Shown in pieces: positions 6,673 through 15,988 of a stretch of 33,331 nucleotides of DNA; position 1 is the first letter of the stretch; each line of letters begins with the position of its first letter. The notes under the pieces are model-generated. The model did no database searches, had not been told where the DNA came from, and saw only the letters and a program-made list of their open reading frames with translations. The stretch comes from a virus. The translations under genes and the position numbers were made by a program. The stretch covers positions 1-33,331 of IMG/VR virus record IMGVR_UViG_3300009305_000071. The stretch is one strand, 5' to 3'.

Positions 6673-8340
6673 TTAGAAATAATCTTCTCCGTAATCAACA
6701 AGATCAATTTCAAACATGTATTGAACTTTCATCGTATTTGCATCTGTTTTTTCAACAGGTAATGTTAGTTTTGTGTGGGCACCTATTGGTTTGCTTGTTA
6801 GCATATTTTGGATTAATAAATGATCATCATATTTCCCATAGTATCTGCTAATCCATCTATCTGTTCCCAATATATTGTGGTACGTAGTATAGCTTTCACT
6901 ATTAAACCCAAAATACATCTTATAGGGTTCAAGGAGATTACCTTGAGGTGTAATTACTTGGTAAAAACTTGTTCCTCCCTGGGTACCGCTATAATACAGA
7001 TAAATTCTATTTGCACTTCTGTAAAAGTTATATATCCTCACTCTTCTTTCAATATTTCCGCTATCCATACCCATCTTTGCAAACCAACTAGAATTTCCTA
7101 TCTTTGGCTTCATGTTCATATCTTGAACCTTATTACCTAATACATCAACTCTTATCCATCTGCTTGTGTAAATACTCTCATTATATTGTTCATCTGTTCT
7201 ATAGGTGTATCCAATTATATCAAGGCATCCATCCAAATAAATCCCATCATCGGATACGCTTCTATAAGAGAATAATATATTGTAATCTACATCCTTAAAA
7301 TCTTGACTCATATTTATATCCACATAGCTAAGTTGAACACCAACTTTACTCCATTTATATATTCTCAGCATACTCTCGCTATTAACACTATAGGTATAAT
7401 ACCCTATAAAAACAAGATTTCCATCGGGTTGAATGTAAGGACACCCTCCACTTAAGCCATCATACTTTTTAACCGGATCAGCACTGTCAACAACCAATGG
7501 ATTTCCATCAGTATTTAAAAGCTTTACTGCTTGCTCCCAAAGAGCTACATCATTTACATTAAGGTCAAAAGGTATCATTAACCAGTGACCTCTTAAATGC
7601 TCTGGGAATTGAATATAACTTGTTTGAGTAATATTAGTATCCTTCCCATCAAGCAGAACCCAACCTTTTGTCGGACTAGTAAACATTACCCTTCTAGCAT
7701 AATCGAACATTCTATAGACTGCCCAATATCTACTTGGATTTGTAGTACTATTTAACGCATAATCCGTATCACCAGTTTCCCTACCATATAAACTTGCACC
7801 GATATAAAAATAATCTTTAGTGTCAGGATCACTCTCTCCCCAATAAATGCTCTCAATAGTTCCATTGGCAGCATGGGTTGGAAAGTCAAAAACAAAATTT
7901 ATCCTTATCTTATTATCAGTAATCTCAAAGCGAGTTTCAGCTCTATTTATAGTTCCTCTTCTAATATCATCTCCTGAGTAAGTACTATTTCTATGGGCAT
8001 AACCTATAACATTACCCATCACTCTTTGTTCATTTGCAGTTTCCGGTTTGTCATGGTCAGTCAAGTAAAGATAATCAAACCAATCATAATTATATGAACT
8101 TCTAGAATTACCCGACCCCATAACTCCATTAACAAAATTTCTCAAAAAGATATCTTTAAAATATAAGTCTGGTATTAGATTTTCGGTGTAGGCTTCTTTA
8201 ACTTTTTCATTAGTTTTGGCATTAAATATTTCTAGAAGAACTTTTCCTTTGATTCCATTGTCTTTTTTATTCTTTTTATCACTTATGATTTCTCCAGTTA
8301 AGTGGTCCTTGTTGTAACTAATAACTTCTCTAATTCCCAT
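6673..8340 (-). CDS. Putative tail fibre / receptor-binding protein
   Basis: 555 residues, last structural gene before the lysis cassette, a position typical of the receptor-binding protein. The N-terminal ~60 residues are charged and probably dock to the tail; the rest is Tyr/Trp/Gly-rich beta-strand sequence with several WxxxDVxGN-like and YIQPDGNLV-like segments that resemble propeller blades. There is no enzyme motif I recognise. AAGGAGG precedes the ATG at 8340. A propeller-type host-binding fold is inferred from composition, not shown. Confidence 0.6.
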   Translation of the reverse strand: MGIREVISYNKDHLTGEIISDKKNKKDNGIKGKVLLEIFNAKTNEKVKEAYTENLIPDLYFKDIFLRNFVNGVMGSGNSRSSYNYDWFDYLYLTDHDKPETANEQRVMGNVIGYAHRNSTYSGDDIRRGTINRAETRFEITDNKIRINFVFDFPTHAANGTIESIYWGESDPDTKDYFYIGASLYGRETGDTDYALNSTTNPSRYWAVYRMFDYARRVMFTSPTKGWVLLDGKDTNITQTSYIQFPEHLRGHWLMIPFDLNVNDVALWEQAVKLLNTDGNPLVVDSADPVKKYDGLSGGCPYIQPDGNLVFIGYYTYSVNSESMLRIYKWSKVGVQLSYVDINMSQDFKDVDYNILFSYRSVSDDGIYLDGCLDIIGYTYRTDEQYNESIYTSRWIRVDVLGNKVQDMNMKPKIGNSSWFAKMGMDSGNIERRVRIYNFYRSANRIYLYYSGTQGGTSFYQVITPQGNLLEPYKMYFGFNSESYTTYHNILGTDRWISRYYGKYDDHLLIQNMLTSKPIGAHTKLTLPVEKTDANTMKVQYMFEIDLVDYGEDYF

Positions 8341-8363
8341 AATCCTTTACCTCCTTCCTTAAG

Positions 8364-9329
8364 CTAAATAATAATCTGAATTGGCGAAGTGTAGTTTACT
8401 CTAATCTCTAAGAATTTACATTCATCCGCTTCAGTTTCCTTGTAAAATCTAAAAGCCAAGTAGAATGTATCTCCTGCAGCAAATAATTCTCCGTAATGGA
8501 CATCCGTTATAATAGAAAAATCTGACTTTCTCATACCTTTATTTGCAAAATCTAAATCATCTGTAATATCTACAACTTGCCATATTGTATTTAGGACATC
8601 AAAGGCATACCATGTGATTTTATCTTTACTTAATGCATATTGTAAATCTCCTGTCCCACTAACAAGGTCATCAACAATAATGGTGCCAATTGTTTGCTGT
8701 AGTGTTCTTCCCATATTTTCAACAACAACTTTTGGGAGACTCCTTTTCTTTTCTGTTAGAAGAATCTTATATGCCTCTGGTGAAGCCATTACATTGGCAT
8801 CAGCTGTATATAAATGAAGCTTTGGAGCATTACTTAATATTCCTTCAAAACTTACTGGTAGTTCTTCCATTCCAAAGCTTAGAAACATATCTTCAGTCAA
8901 CGGCAAATCACCTACTTTTTCATAGGTACTATTAATAGCATTCCAAGCCTTAATTTCTGCTCCATCTTCTATCAGTAATTTTGCTGTAGAAACTTCAAAA
9001 GTAAAACGCCAATCTACCCAACATGAGGTAGAGCCACTAACTCCTACCCCTGGATTCATAGATGAGGATGTTGTTATGCTTAAATTTATTGCTTGCTTTC
9101 CCTCTACTAATGAGGTCAAGTCATAGGTCAAAACATTTCGCATTGTTGCATCATCATATCCAGTTCTTAATTGCCCTCCAATTTGAATCCCATCAACCTT
9201 AGCAATTATATATTCAGAAGTTGAACTAAAATCCCCAGCAGCCCAAATCTCAACACTGGCACTTCGTACTCCCGAAGGTAAGGTATAGGCTTCAGTTACG
9301 GTTATTCCTTCTGTAGTGAAGCTTCTCAT
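8364..9329 (-). CDS. Baseplate/tail protein, function unknown
   Basis: About 321 residues from the ATG at 9329; the open frame extends to a TTG at 9386, but AAGGAGGCGGAGG lies downstream of that TTG, so the longer form is not well supported. No good ribosome site precedes 9329 either, so the start is unsettled. The protein is beta-rich, with Ser/Thr/Gly-rich stretches in the first half and a possible second beta domain after residue 150. It lies between the tail endopeptidase and fibre genes, so it probably belongs to the baseplate or the fibre attachment. No catalytic motif seen. Confidence 0.6.
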   Translation of the reverse strand: MRSFTTEGITVTEAYTLPSGVRSASVEIWAAGDFSSTSEYIIAKVDGIQIGGQLRTGYDDATMRNVLTYDLTSLVEGKQAINLSITTSSSMNPGVGVSGSTSCWVDWRFTFEVSTAKLLIEDGAEIKAWNAINSTYEKVGDLPLTEDMFLSFGMEELPVSFEGILSNAPKLHLYTADANVMASPEAYKILLTEKKRSLPKVVVENMGRTLQQTIGTIIVDDLVSGTGDLQYALSKDKITWYAFDVLNTIWQVVDITDDLDFANKGMRKSDFSIITDVHYGELFAAGDTFYLAFRFYKETEADECKFLEIRVNYTSPIQIII

Positions 9330-9372
9330 CTCTAGTACTTTATTAATTATCTTTGCTATAACCTCCGCCTCC

Positions 9373-11277
9373 TTACTGATTATCAAATGTAAAAGCTAGA
9401 TTTAATAGTTCACTATACTCACTTCTATCTCCAAATGTCGCCTCATAAACTAGACCATTTCCTAAAGAACTGTACTGTTCAGATTCCCGTATATCTGTTA
9501 ATTCAGTAACGGTTACATAGTTCACCATTTCCCATGTTCCATCACCTTTGTTCCGAAGTTCAGTGAAATGTTTTACCCACCTATCAACATCTAAGTTTTG
9601 ATAAAATTCACTATTTGCTCGCTGACTAATTCCAGTAACAGCCATATTGATATTAATTGCTGTATTCATATTGGTGGGGTCTTTACTTAGACATTCGCTA
9701 TAACTTATAAGGTCAGCAAACTGCATTTCTGTGTTCGGGACTTGTCCTATGTTGATTTCTGTTTTCATATTATCTTTATAGCTACTTATCTTGCTCAGAA
9801 ACAATGCGTATAAAATAAATTGCATTACCTCTGCCCTTGGCAGACTTGGACTGAGACCTCCTTCAAGATGCCTTCCCTCTATCATAACTTGAAGATTGTT
9901 CTTCTCTATATTAAAACTTCCTGTTGATGTTTTCATCTCTACCACAAAAGCATGACTTCCCGCTGTTACTTGAGGTATTGGAATAGTTAAGTTAACAATG
10001 TTCTCCCCCAAAGCTAGGTTTTGACTAGGCTGAAATTCGTAGTACTCTCCATCAAGTGAAAATTTCAAATAGAGGATAAGGTCTGCACTAGCACTACCAT
10101 TTATAATTAAATTGCAGATCAGGTTTGTATCAGCTAGGGCAGAAATTCCTACAGCAATTGCTTGATAAAAGGAAGTAGCTGTAATAATGATATTCTCATT
10201 ATTTTTCTTCAGGATTACTGCATTCTGAGCACCTTCTATTTTACTCTCTAGTCTTTCTACTATACTTGTGAGATCCAATTTACTTACTATAGTATTTAAT
10301 GGATTACCAAGTTCTACTTTTGTATTTATAGGTCTTAGTAAATCCTTGACCATTTTTATAACCCGCAATTCTGAATAAATTCCCAGTTTCTCATGTTTTA
10401 CAGTTACTATATCTCCAAGTTCTAAGTTGAAAAGGCTTGCATACTCTTCATAATCCTTTGTTTTGCTAAGTTCTAGAAACTCAACGGTAATGTTTATGAA
10501 AGGATTGGACACCTTTTTAATATACTCCCTAGCCAAATCTCTTAATTGTTCTTGGTCTTTACAACCGTTAAATTCAACCTTCTTTGTAATTGGATAAGGT
10601 AAAATATCCGTAATACTACTATCAGCTTCTACATATCTCTCAGGAAGGACCAGGTTATTTTCTCCAACAGGGTATATTCTTGTTGCAAATTCATTTGTAT
10701 CAATAATAGCTCTAAGTCCTTTTATGTTCTTGCCATATCTTACAGTGATGTCCTTTTGTTGACCCAACTTTTCCAATATTTCAACACTAAAGTTGCTTCG
10801 TTTCAACTCCATTCCGTATATTTCAAGCAGTCTAAACAATGCTTCCAGTGCATTAACATTTCTCATTTTCACAGGATATATATTCTTCTCTGGTCCTATA
10901 AAACTAAATATAACTTGGGCCTCTGGTGGAATGGTGCCTTCAAGGGCCTCTTTCATATTTGCATTTATAAGATTTACTGCCTCTATAAAATAAAAGGCAA
11001 GGTCATAAAAAATATGTCTTGCCCAGGCTTTAATCTTTCTTATATTCTCCTGTTCTCTTTCCACTTTATATATTCTAAAAATCTGACCCTCAGCCTTTAC
11101 AATATTAAATTCTAAAATGTAATTAGCTTTATTAGAATTAGCAGGATATTCAAGATACAAACTGTACTCTCCATTTAACTCCTCAGTTATTTCAGCCTTA
11201 ATGCATTCATCAAGCACTGCAAGCCCATTGTTATCGAAGTTACCCTTATAGGTTTTTTTATCATAAATTGTAATCAT
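9373..11277 (-). CDS. Tail-associated endopeptidase (Tal-like)
   Basis: 634 residues. The first ~330 residues match the prophage tail endopeptidase / phage minor structural protein family (MITIYDKK start, YLEYPANS, KAWARHIFYDL, RIYPVGENN). It forms the tail tip and may help cross the wall. The C-terminal ~300 residues are more divergent and beta-rich and could be a carrier for the baseplate. The start at 11277 shares one base with the Dit stop (TAATG), with GGTGG six bases before it; the longer frame to 11292 is not needed. Order Dit, endopeptidase, baseplate, fibre is the usual one. Confidence 0.85.
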   Translation of the reverse strand: MITIYDKKTYKGNFDNNGLAVLDECIKAEITEELNGEYSLYLEYPANSNKANYILEFNIVKAEGQIFRIYKVEREQENIRKIKAWARHIFYDLAFYFIEAVNLINANMKEALEGTIPPEAQVIFSFIGPEKNIYPVKMRNVNALEALFRLLEIYGMELKRSNFSVEILEKLGQQKDITVRYGKNIKGLRAIIDTNEFATRIYPVGENNLVLPERYVEADSSITDILPYPITKKVEFNGCKDQEQLRDLAREYIKKVSNPFINITVEFLELSKTKDYEEYASLFNLELGDIVTVKHEKLGIYSELRVIKMVKDLLRPINTKVELGNPLNTIVSKLDLTSIVERLESKIEGAQNAVILKKNNENIIITATSFYQAIAVGISALADTNLICNLIINGSASADLILYLKFSLDGEYYEFQPSQNLALGENIVNLTIPIPQVTAGSHAFVVEMKTSTGSFNIEKNNLQVMIEGRHLEGGLSPSLPRAEVMQFILYALFLSKISSYKDNMKTEINIGQVPNTEMQFADLISYSECLSKDPTNMNTAININMAVTGISQRANSEFYQNLDVDRWVKHFTELRNKGDGTWEMVNYVTVTELTDIRESEQYSSLGNGLVYEATFGDRSEYSELLNLAFTFDNQ

Positions 11278-11984
11278 TATAGCCACCGCCAATTTGGAAG
11301 GACTTCAATTTTCTCAACGTTTCCTGTCCACTGAATCTGATTATTTCCTGGTACAAAAGTAATAAACTCCCCAATCATCTTAGAATTCATACTATTGCCA
11401 TTTTCATCATAGGCATCTTGAAGTGCTGTGTTTAAGATTATCTTTGAAGTCAAATCCTTTAACTCAATATTTCTTTCATTAATAGTTAAAGTTATATCCC
11501 CTAAACCATATACCGTTATTATCGGTTCACTTTCAATGGTTCCGGGATTAGTTACGCTTGTTCCACTTTCAGTTATGGTAAGTGTGCTATTTTGAACTGC
11601 GTATTTAAAGGGTCTGCAATTAAATAAAATAGGAAATCTTGAGGTGTATTTATAAACTTGGGAAAAATCAATGCTATTTACAACTTGTGCTCTATATTTC
11701 CTATCTGACTGAAAGCTAAAAATCAAATCACTTTCCCCAGTCCCAAAGAGCCATGCTTTTATTTCATCAATCTTTAGAGCAAGGTTTTCTTTATCCTTCA
11801 CAGCACACTCTAACCCAATGGTAATATCCTCAAAAGTCCCCTCATCATAAATAAGTCTTGAATGTCTACCTGGTACATCGATATAACTTACTCTTCGCTT
11901 TGGAGCAGGAATGGTGGGCCTTGTATTAATGATAATTCCATAATCCAAATAACTATCTTTGCCTTCAAATGAAAAACTAAGCAT
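11277..11984 (-). CDS. Distal tail protein (Dit)
   Basis: 235 residues; Siphovirus-type tail component family. The N-terminal half is typical (SYLDYGIIINTRPTIPAPKR, then VPGRHSRLIYDEG), forming the ring that joins the tail tube to the baseplate; the C-terminal half is a beta-sandwich with the usual FNCRPF and ending LPNWRWL. It follows the tape measure directly, sharing its ATG/stop bases at 11984, and is coupled to the endopeptidase by TAATG. Confidence 0.9.
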   Translation of the reverse strand: MLSFSFEGKDSYLDYGIIINTRPTIPAPKRRVSYIDVPGRHSRLIYDEGTFEDITIGLECAVKDKENLALKIDEIKAWLFGTGESDLIFSFQSDRKYRAQVVNSIDFSQVYKYTSRFPILFNCRPFKYAVQNSTLTITESGTSVTNPGTIESEPIITVYGLGDITLTINERNIELKDLTSKIILNTALQDAYDENGNSMNSKMIGEFITFVPGNNQIQWTGNVEKIEVLPNWRWL

Positions 11985-14554
11985 TACGCACCACCCCTTC
12001 CCATTGCTACTCTTTGTCTATAAAATTCTAACTCATAAGCAAGCTGCTCAATATCTTTATCTGTATTATTGATGAAATTTTCTATATGAAGGGTAAGTCC
12101 AGCACCTGAACTACCACCTTTTACTTTCTCCAGTGCTCTTGCCATTAAATCATCTAATCGGTCAATAGGAAGAACCGCTTCTGTTCCCGCTTCACCGACA
12201 CCGATAATACTCGGTCTATTAAAAATACCACCCTTTGCATACCAATCAACACTAAGCTTTGGTACACTTGGTGGAGCTAAACTAAAATCACCTTTAAGTG
12301 AAAAATGAGGAAGCTTTATCTTTGGTATCTTAATCTCTGGTAACTTTAATCTTGAGAAGAAATTATATATTGCATCTATTGCACCTTTTACAGTGTTTTT
12401 TGCAGCAGTGATAGGTGTTTCAATGGCTGATTTTATACCATTCCACACACTGGTTGTGACACTTTTAATCCCATTCCAAATACCAGATATAAGATTTTGC
12501 ACAAATTTCATCTCAAGTGAAACAACATTCTTTATAAAGTAAAGGGCGCTTTTAATAATATTTTTAAGTCCATTCCACAAATCATTGGTAAGGTTTTTTA
12601 TTCCTTCCCAGACACCCTGCCAATCTCCTTTTATAAGACTGGTAACAATCTTAATCACATCTTTAATTACATTGAGAGTAGTCTTTACAATGTTTGAAAT
12701 GATTTCAAAGGCTGAAGAAATAACAGCTACGATGTCATCACCATATTTACTCCATATATCAATTGCAAAAGTGATAAATGCCTCAAATAATGCTTTCAAG
12801 GCATCAATAATTGTTCCTATAATGGCCTTTACTTCATTCCATGTTTCATTCACAACATTTCTGAAATCCTCATTATTCTTGTATAGACCTACAAATACAG
12901 CAATAAGTCCTGCTATAGCTGCAATAGCAATTCCAATAGGACCAGTTAGTGCTGTAAAAGCAGCACCTAAGGCTCCACTTGCTCCACCTGCCGCTCCAAG
13001 GGTAGTTGATATTGATCCAAAGGTAGAAAAAAGAGTTCCTCCAACTGATACTAGCTTTCCTACCACTATTAACACTGGTCCGATGGCAGCTGCAACAAGG
13101 GCAAGTTTTAAAATCATATCCTGCTGTGCTGGTGAAAGAGCATTAAACTTTTCAATGATACTTGTGATTCCTTGTATTAGTTTTTGAATTGCAGGCATAG
13201 CCCCTTCCACAGCATCTAAAAGTCTTTTACCAAGAGGTTCTAATGCTACAGCCATTTGATTTTTAAGCACTGCAAACTTATCTGCTACGGTTTCTGTATC
13301 CTTAGCTGCCTTTTCTATTGTTTCAGGACTTGCCTTAATGCTTGCAATCAACTCATCAAGGTTAAGCCTTCCTTCTCTAATGGCAGCAGCCATATCTGGA
13401 CCTGCTCTTGCTCCAAACATCTCTAGTGCCATGGCATTGGCTTCACCGGATGTACCTGCTTCTTTAATACGTGTAATCATTTCAGCCAGTGCTTTATTCG
13501 GTTCACTAATACCTTCCTTAGCCATTTTACCAAGAGCAATTCTTAAGGAACCAACAACAAGTTCAGTGTTAACTCCTTCTTTTTCAAATTTACCTAGCAT
13601 TGCAGCAGATGTCTGCCAGTCAAAGCCCATTTGTCTTAAAGGACCACCAAACTGGGTCATCAATTGCTGAAGCTTACTAACACCTATTCCTGTACTTTGA
13701 CTAACTTTAAAGGTATAGTCCAAAGCATCGGCATACTCTTCCGCTCCAATTCCTGCATCTTGAAACATCCTAGTGGAGGCAGGAATAAGGCTATTGATAT
13801 CCTCACCTGTGATTTTAGCTAGTTTCAACATCTGAGTTGATAGTTCTTGAAGGGATTCTCCCGAAAGTCCTGTACGAGTATTTAGATCTGCAACCACTTG
13901 ACTAGCATCACCAATATTCGTATTCACTGAAGTATATACTGCTTTAAAGTCATCATTTAAATCTTGTAATGCTTCACCTGTTGCTCCGGTACCAATACGG
14001 ATTGTATTATTTGCACTTTCAAAATCATTAGCAAGTTTTAATAGTCCCGTACCAGCTGCAACTATGGGGGCTGTTACAGTCATGGATAGGTTCTTTCCTA
14101 CACTTGAAAACCCATCCCCTATGTTTTTCATCTTGCCACCAATACCTTCAAGGCTTTTCCCTAGCTTAGTAAATCCGCTGCTTTGAACTTCTATCTGTTT
14201 GTTGATATCAGAAAGCTCGCCTTCCATCTTGTTCATTTCAGCAATAGCATAGTTAAGCTTTATTTTTAGATTCTCGGTTGCTTTTGCATCCTCACCTTTT
14301 TTATCAGCACTTTCTTGGTAACTCTTTGTTAGTGCAGCGACTTTTGCCTTCTGAAGTTCCATTTGCTTGTTTAGACTGTCTGCCTTTAATTTCAGTCCTT
14401 CAGTAGACTTTCCAAAGTCACCCATCTTGGTGCTTGCAGCTGCAAATTCACTCTTCACAACCTTTAAGCTTCTCTGTATTTTAGCAACGCCTTCTTGAAA
14501 TCCTTTATCATCCAAACCTACTCTTGCAACAACTGTGTTACCACCAGTAGCCAT
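11984..14554 (-). CDS. Tail tape measure protein, TP901 family
   Basis: 856 residues. It sets tail length and is ejected with DNA. The sequence has a coiled-coil start (about 1-135), a TP901-type core (about 150-420; QLMTQFGGPLRQMGFDW, VGSLRIALGKMAKEG), hydrophobic membrane segments near 480-575, repeated WNGIK-type amphipathic segments (about 630-720) and a proline/lysine linker. Using the known rule of about 0.15 nm per residue, a tail of roughly 125 nm is expected. AAGGAGGTGAAGG precedes the ATG. It begins 19 bases after the frameshifted chaperone gene ends. Confidence 0.93.
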   Translation of the reverse strand: MATGGNTVVARVGLDDKGFQEGVAKIQRSLKVVKSEFAAASTKMGDFGKSTEGLKLKADSLNKQMELQKAKVAALTKSYQESADKKGEDAKATENLKIKLNYAIAEMNKMEGELSDINKQIEVQSSGFTKLGKSLEGIGGKMKNIGDGFSSVGKNLSMTVTAPIVAAGTGLLKLANDFESANNTIRIGTGATGEALQDLNDDFKAVYTSVNTNIGDASQVVADLNTRTGLSGESLQELSTQMLKLAKITGEDINSLIPASTRMFQDAGIGAEEYADALDYTFKVSQSTGIGVSKLQQLMTQFGGPLRQMGFDWQTSAAMLGKFEKEGVNTELVVGSLRIALGKMAKEGISEPNKALAEMITRIKEAGTSGEANAMALEMFGARAGPDMAAAIREGRLNLDELIASIKASPETIEKAAKDTETVADKFAVLKNQMAVALEPLGKRLLDAVEGAMPAIQKLIQGITSIIEKFNALSPAQQDMILKLALVAAAIGPVLIVVGKLVSVGGTLFSTFGSISTTLGAAGGASGALGAAFTALTGPIGIAIAAIAGLIAVFVGLYKNNEDFRNVVNETWNEVKAIIGTIIDALKALFEAFITFAIDIWSKYGDDIVAVISSAFEIISNIVKTTLNVIKDVIKIVTSLIKGDWQGVWEGIKNLTNDLWNGLKNIIKSALYFIKNVVSLEMKFVQNLISGIWNGIKSVTTSVWNGIKSAIETPITAAKNTVKGAIDAIYNFFSRLKLPEIKIPKIKLPHFSLKGDFSLAPPSVPKLSVDWYAKGGIFNRPSIIGVGEAGTEAVLPIDRLDDLMARALEKVKGGSSGAGLTLHIENFINNTDKDIEQLAYELEFYRQRVAMGRGGA

Positions 14555-14573
14555 TTATTCCTTCACCTCCTTC

Positions 14574-14774
14574 CTAAAACAAAATGTTGTCAATGGTATC
14601 AAAACCATCTTGTTCCTCTAATCCATTGACCTTTTTATATACCTTAAAGAGAGCCTGCAATTTTTTAGGGGTACAGTTCCAAAACTGCTCTTCTGCCATC
14701 TTCAGAAGATTGGTTGCTAAATAGAAAAGCCACTCCCAGTCCCATGAATTAGAACTAGTGTGGCTATCTATTCC
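14574..14774 (-). CDS. Tail chaperone frameshift extension (T part of GT)
   Basis: A 66-residue frame with no credible start of its own continues the chaperone in the -1 frame. It reads GIDSHTSSNSWDWEWLFYLA..., ends at TAG 14574-14576 and abuts the tape measure gene, as expected for the gpT-like part of a lambda-type G/GT pair. A stop in the -1 frame limits the slip window to about six codons, and a run of five G (14773-14777) lies inside it, so a shift on GGG is the best guess. The fused product would be about 172 residues. Position and frame are seen; the shift itself is inferred. Confidence 0.7.
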   Translation of the reverse strand, partial: GIDSHTSSNSWDWEWLFYLATNLLKMAEEQFWNCTPKKLQALFKVYKKVNGLEEQDGFDTIDNILF

Positions 14775-15091
14775 CCCATATTTTCTTCAGCCTCAGGCAT
14801 TGCTGTACTCAAGGCTTCATTTATTGCTATCCCTAACCTTTCAAGATCATTAATTCCAAGTTTCTCACCAACATCCTTTAATGTAGCAGTTTCATCTTCT
14901 ACCTTTACTGCTGCGAATATTAATGCTCTAATAGCTTTTACTTTCATATTCTGCAAGTCATCAAAGGCTTTATTCAAATCTCCATAAACCTCTTCTAATT
15001 CACAGAAAGTGTTCATGTTGAATTTCAGTTCATATTCCTTATCACCTAATATGAATTTAATACCTTTGTTTTTAAGTTCTGATGCTTTCAA
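14768..15091 (-). CDS. Tail assembly chaperone (gpG-like)
   Basis: 107 residues, starting with TTG at 15091 after AAGGAG ten bases upstream. The Leu/Glu-rich helical sequence (FCELEEVYGDLNKAFDDL, LGINDLERLGIAINEAL) is typical of Firmicute tail chaperones that coat the tape measure during assembly. It ends at TAG 14768-14770, immediately after the slip window for the GT product. A moron gene and its terminator separate it from the major tail protein. Confidence 0.8.
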   Translation of the reverse strand: MKASELKNKGIKFILGDKEYELKFNMNTFCELEEVYGDLNKAFDDLQNMKVKAIRALIFAAVKVEDETATLKDVGEKLGINDLERLGIAINEALSTAMPEAEENMGE

Positions 15092-15115
15092 TACTTATCA
15101 TCTCCTTCTTCCAAT

Positions 15116-15144
15116 AAAAAAAGGATCTACTCTAAGTAAACCCT
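15116..15144 (-). terminator. Terminator of the moron at 15153-15929
   Basis: On the minus strand AGGGTTTAC pairs with GTAGATCCT (nine pairs, two G-T) around a 5-base loop, followed by seven T residues (15116-15122). It starts nine bases past the moron stop and just before the tail chaperone. Confidence 0.8.
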
Positions 15145-15152
15145 CTACATAC

Positions 15153-15929
15153 TTACATGAAATTCTTTACATCCTCGTATGCGAATAATGGAATGTCATA
15201 CAAATCCCCAAAATTCTCATAAATAATTTCAGATGCTTTAAAAACACTCTTTAATGAAGTGATTAGTGGTAATTTAATTCCCAAGTAATACGATGCCTCA
15301 ATAACACGTGCATCGGCTACACAGCATAATTTACCATCAATGTTTTTATATGTGTTTTGACACCGTAATTCTCTTAAAATTAATGGGATTTTAATTTTCA
15401 TTCTGTTATTACCTGAACCCAAGCCGTGTAATTGACTAATATAATCAATAAACAGAAAATAATTATTGTTTTTTTCAGACTCAGATAACTTCTCTTTAAT
15501 CGTCATCCAATTTTCAGCCAAAACTACTAAACTATCATAAAAATCAGATCTAAAACTTACCTTTTTTCTTGGTATTAGACCATTACACTCTTTCAAAAAT
15601 CTTTGTAATTCGTTTTCTATTATTATCTTATTTTTTTTCAGCTCATTTTTATCTATCCAAAAGCTAAACTCATCTAACTTACTGTGTTTTAAGCATGCAG
15701 TGAAAAAAGCAGCATTCTCCCAAGGTCCCGTCTTTGACCACGATGAAGCCAAAACAAATAATAAGAATAAATCTGAATCATTACTTAAATTTAGTTTCAT
15801 TCTTTCACCATTAGGAAGATAAAAACCAAAGTTTGATATCCATCCTCTGTACTTATTGTTTTCATCTAAGTTTATATAAGGAATGTCATTTTTTCTGCTA
15901 ATAGTTGCCTGTATCAATGTATCTTTCAT
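15153..15929 (-). CDS. Unknown protein, moron inside tail operon
   Basis: 258 residues of no family I can name. It splits the usual pair of major tail protein and tail chaperone, and it has its own promoter (15960-15988) and terminator (15116-15144). GGAGTG nine bases before the ATG at 15929 sets the start. The sequence is soluble, with Trp/Phe-rich N-terminal part. Near 170-230 a segment reading LHGLGSGNNRMK ... CVADARVIEASYYLGI recalls, weakly, the helix-hairpin-helix region of DNA glycosylase-like proteins. That is a hint only. Low structural-gene character and independent signals suggest expression in the lysogen, perhaps for immunity to other phages. Confidence 0.7.
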   Translation of the reverse strand: MKDTLIQATISRKNDIPYINLDENNKYRGWISNFGFYLPNGERMKLNLSNDSDLFLLFVLASSWSKTGPWENAAFFTACLKHSKLDEFSFWIDKNELKKNKIIIENELQRFLKECNGLIPRKKVSFRSDFYDSLVVLAENWMTIKEKLSESEKNNNYFLFIDYISQLHGLGSGNNRMKIKIPLILRELRCQNTYKNIDGKLCCVADARVIEASYYLGIKLPLITSLKSVFKASEIIYENFGDLYDIPLFAYEDVKNFM

Positions 15930-15959
15930 AATAATCACTCCAGCCATTATATTACCCTA

Positions 15960-15988
15960 ATTATACCAATATCCTCCCTACGTTGCAA
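15960..15988 (-). promoter_or_regulatory. Strong promoter of the tail-operon moron
   Basis: On the minus strand TTGCAA (15983-15988), a 17-base spacer, then a perfect TATAAT (15960-15965) preceded by TGG, an extended -10. The -35 region overlaps the last codons of the major tail protein gene. This is the best consensus promoter I see in the window. Confidence 0.75.

Noticed and set aside
12585-13187. Plus-strand 200-residue open frame
   Set aside because: It lies wholly inside the tape measure gene on the other strand, has no ribosome site and reads as a hydrophobic shadow of that gene.
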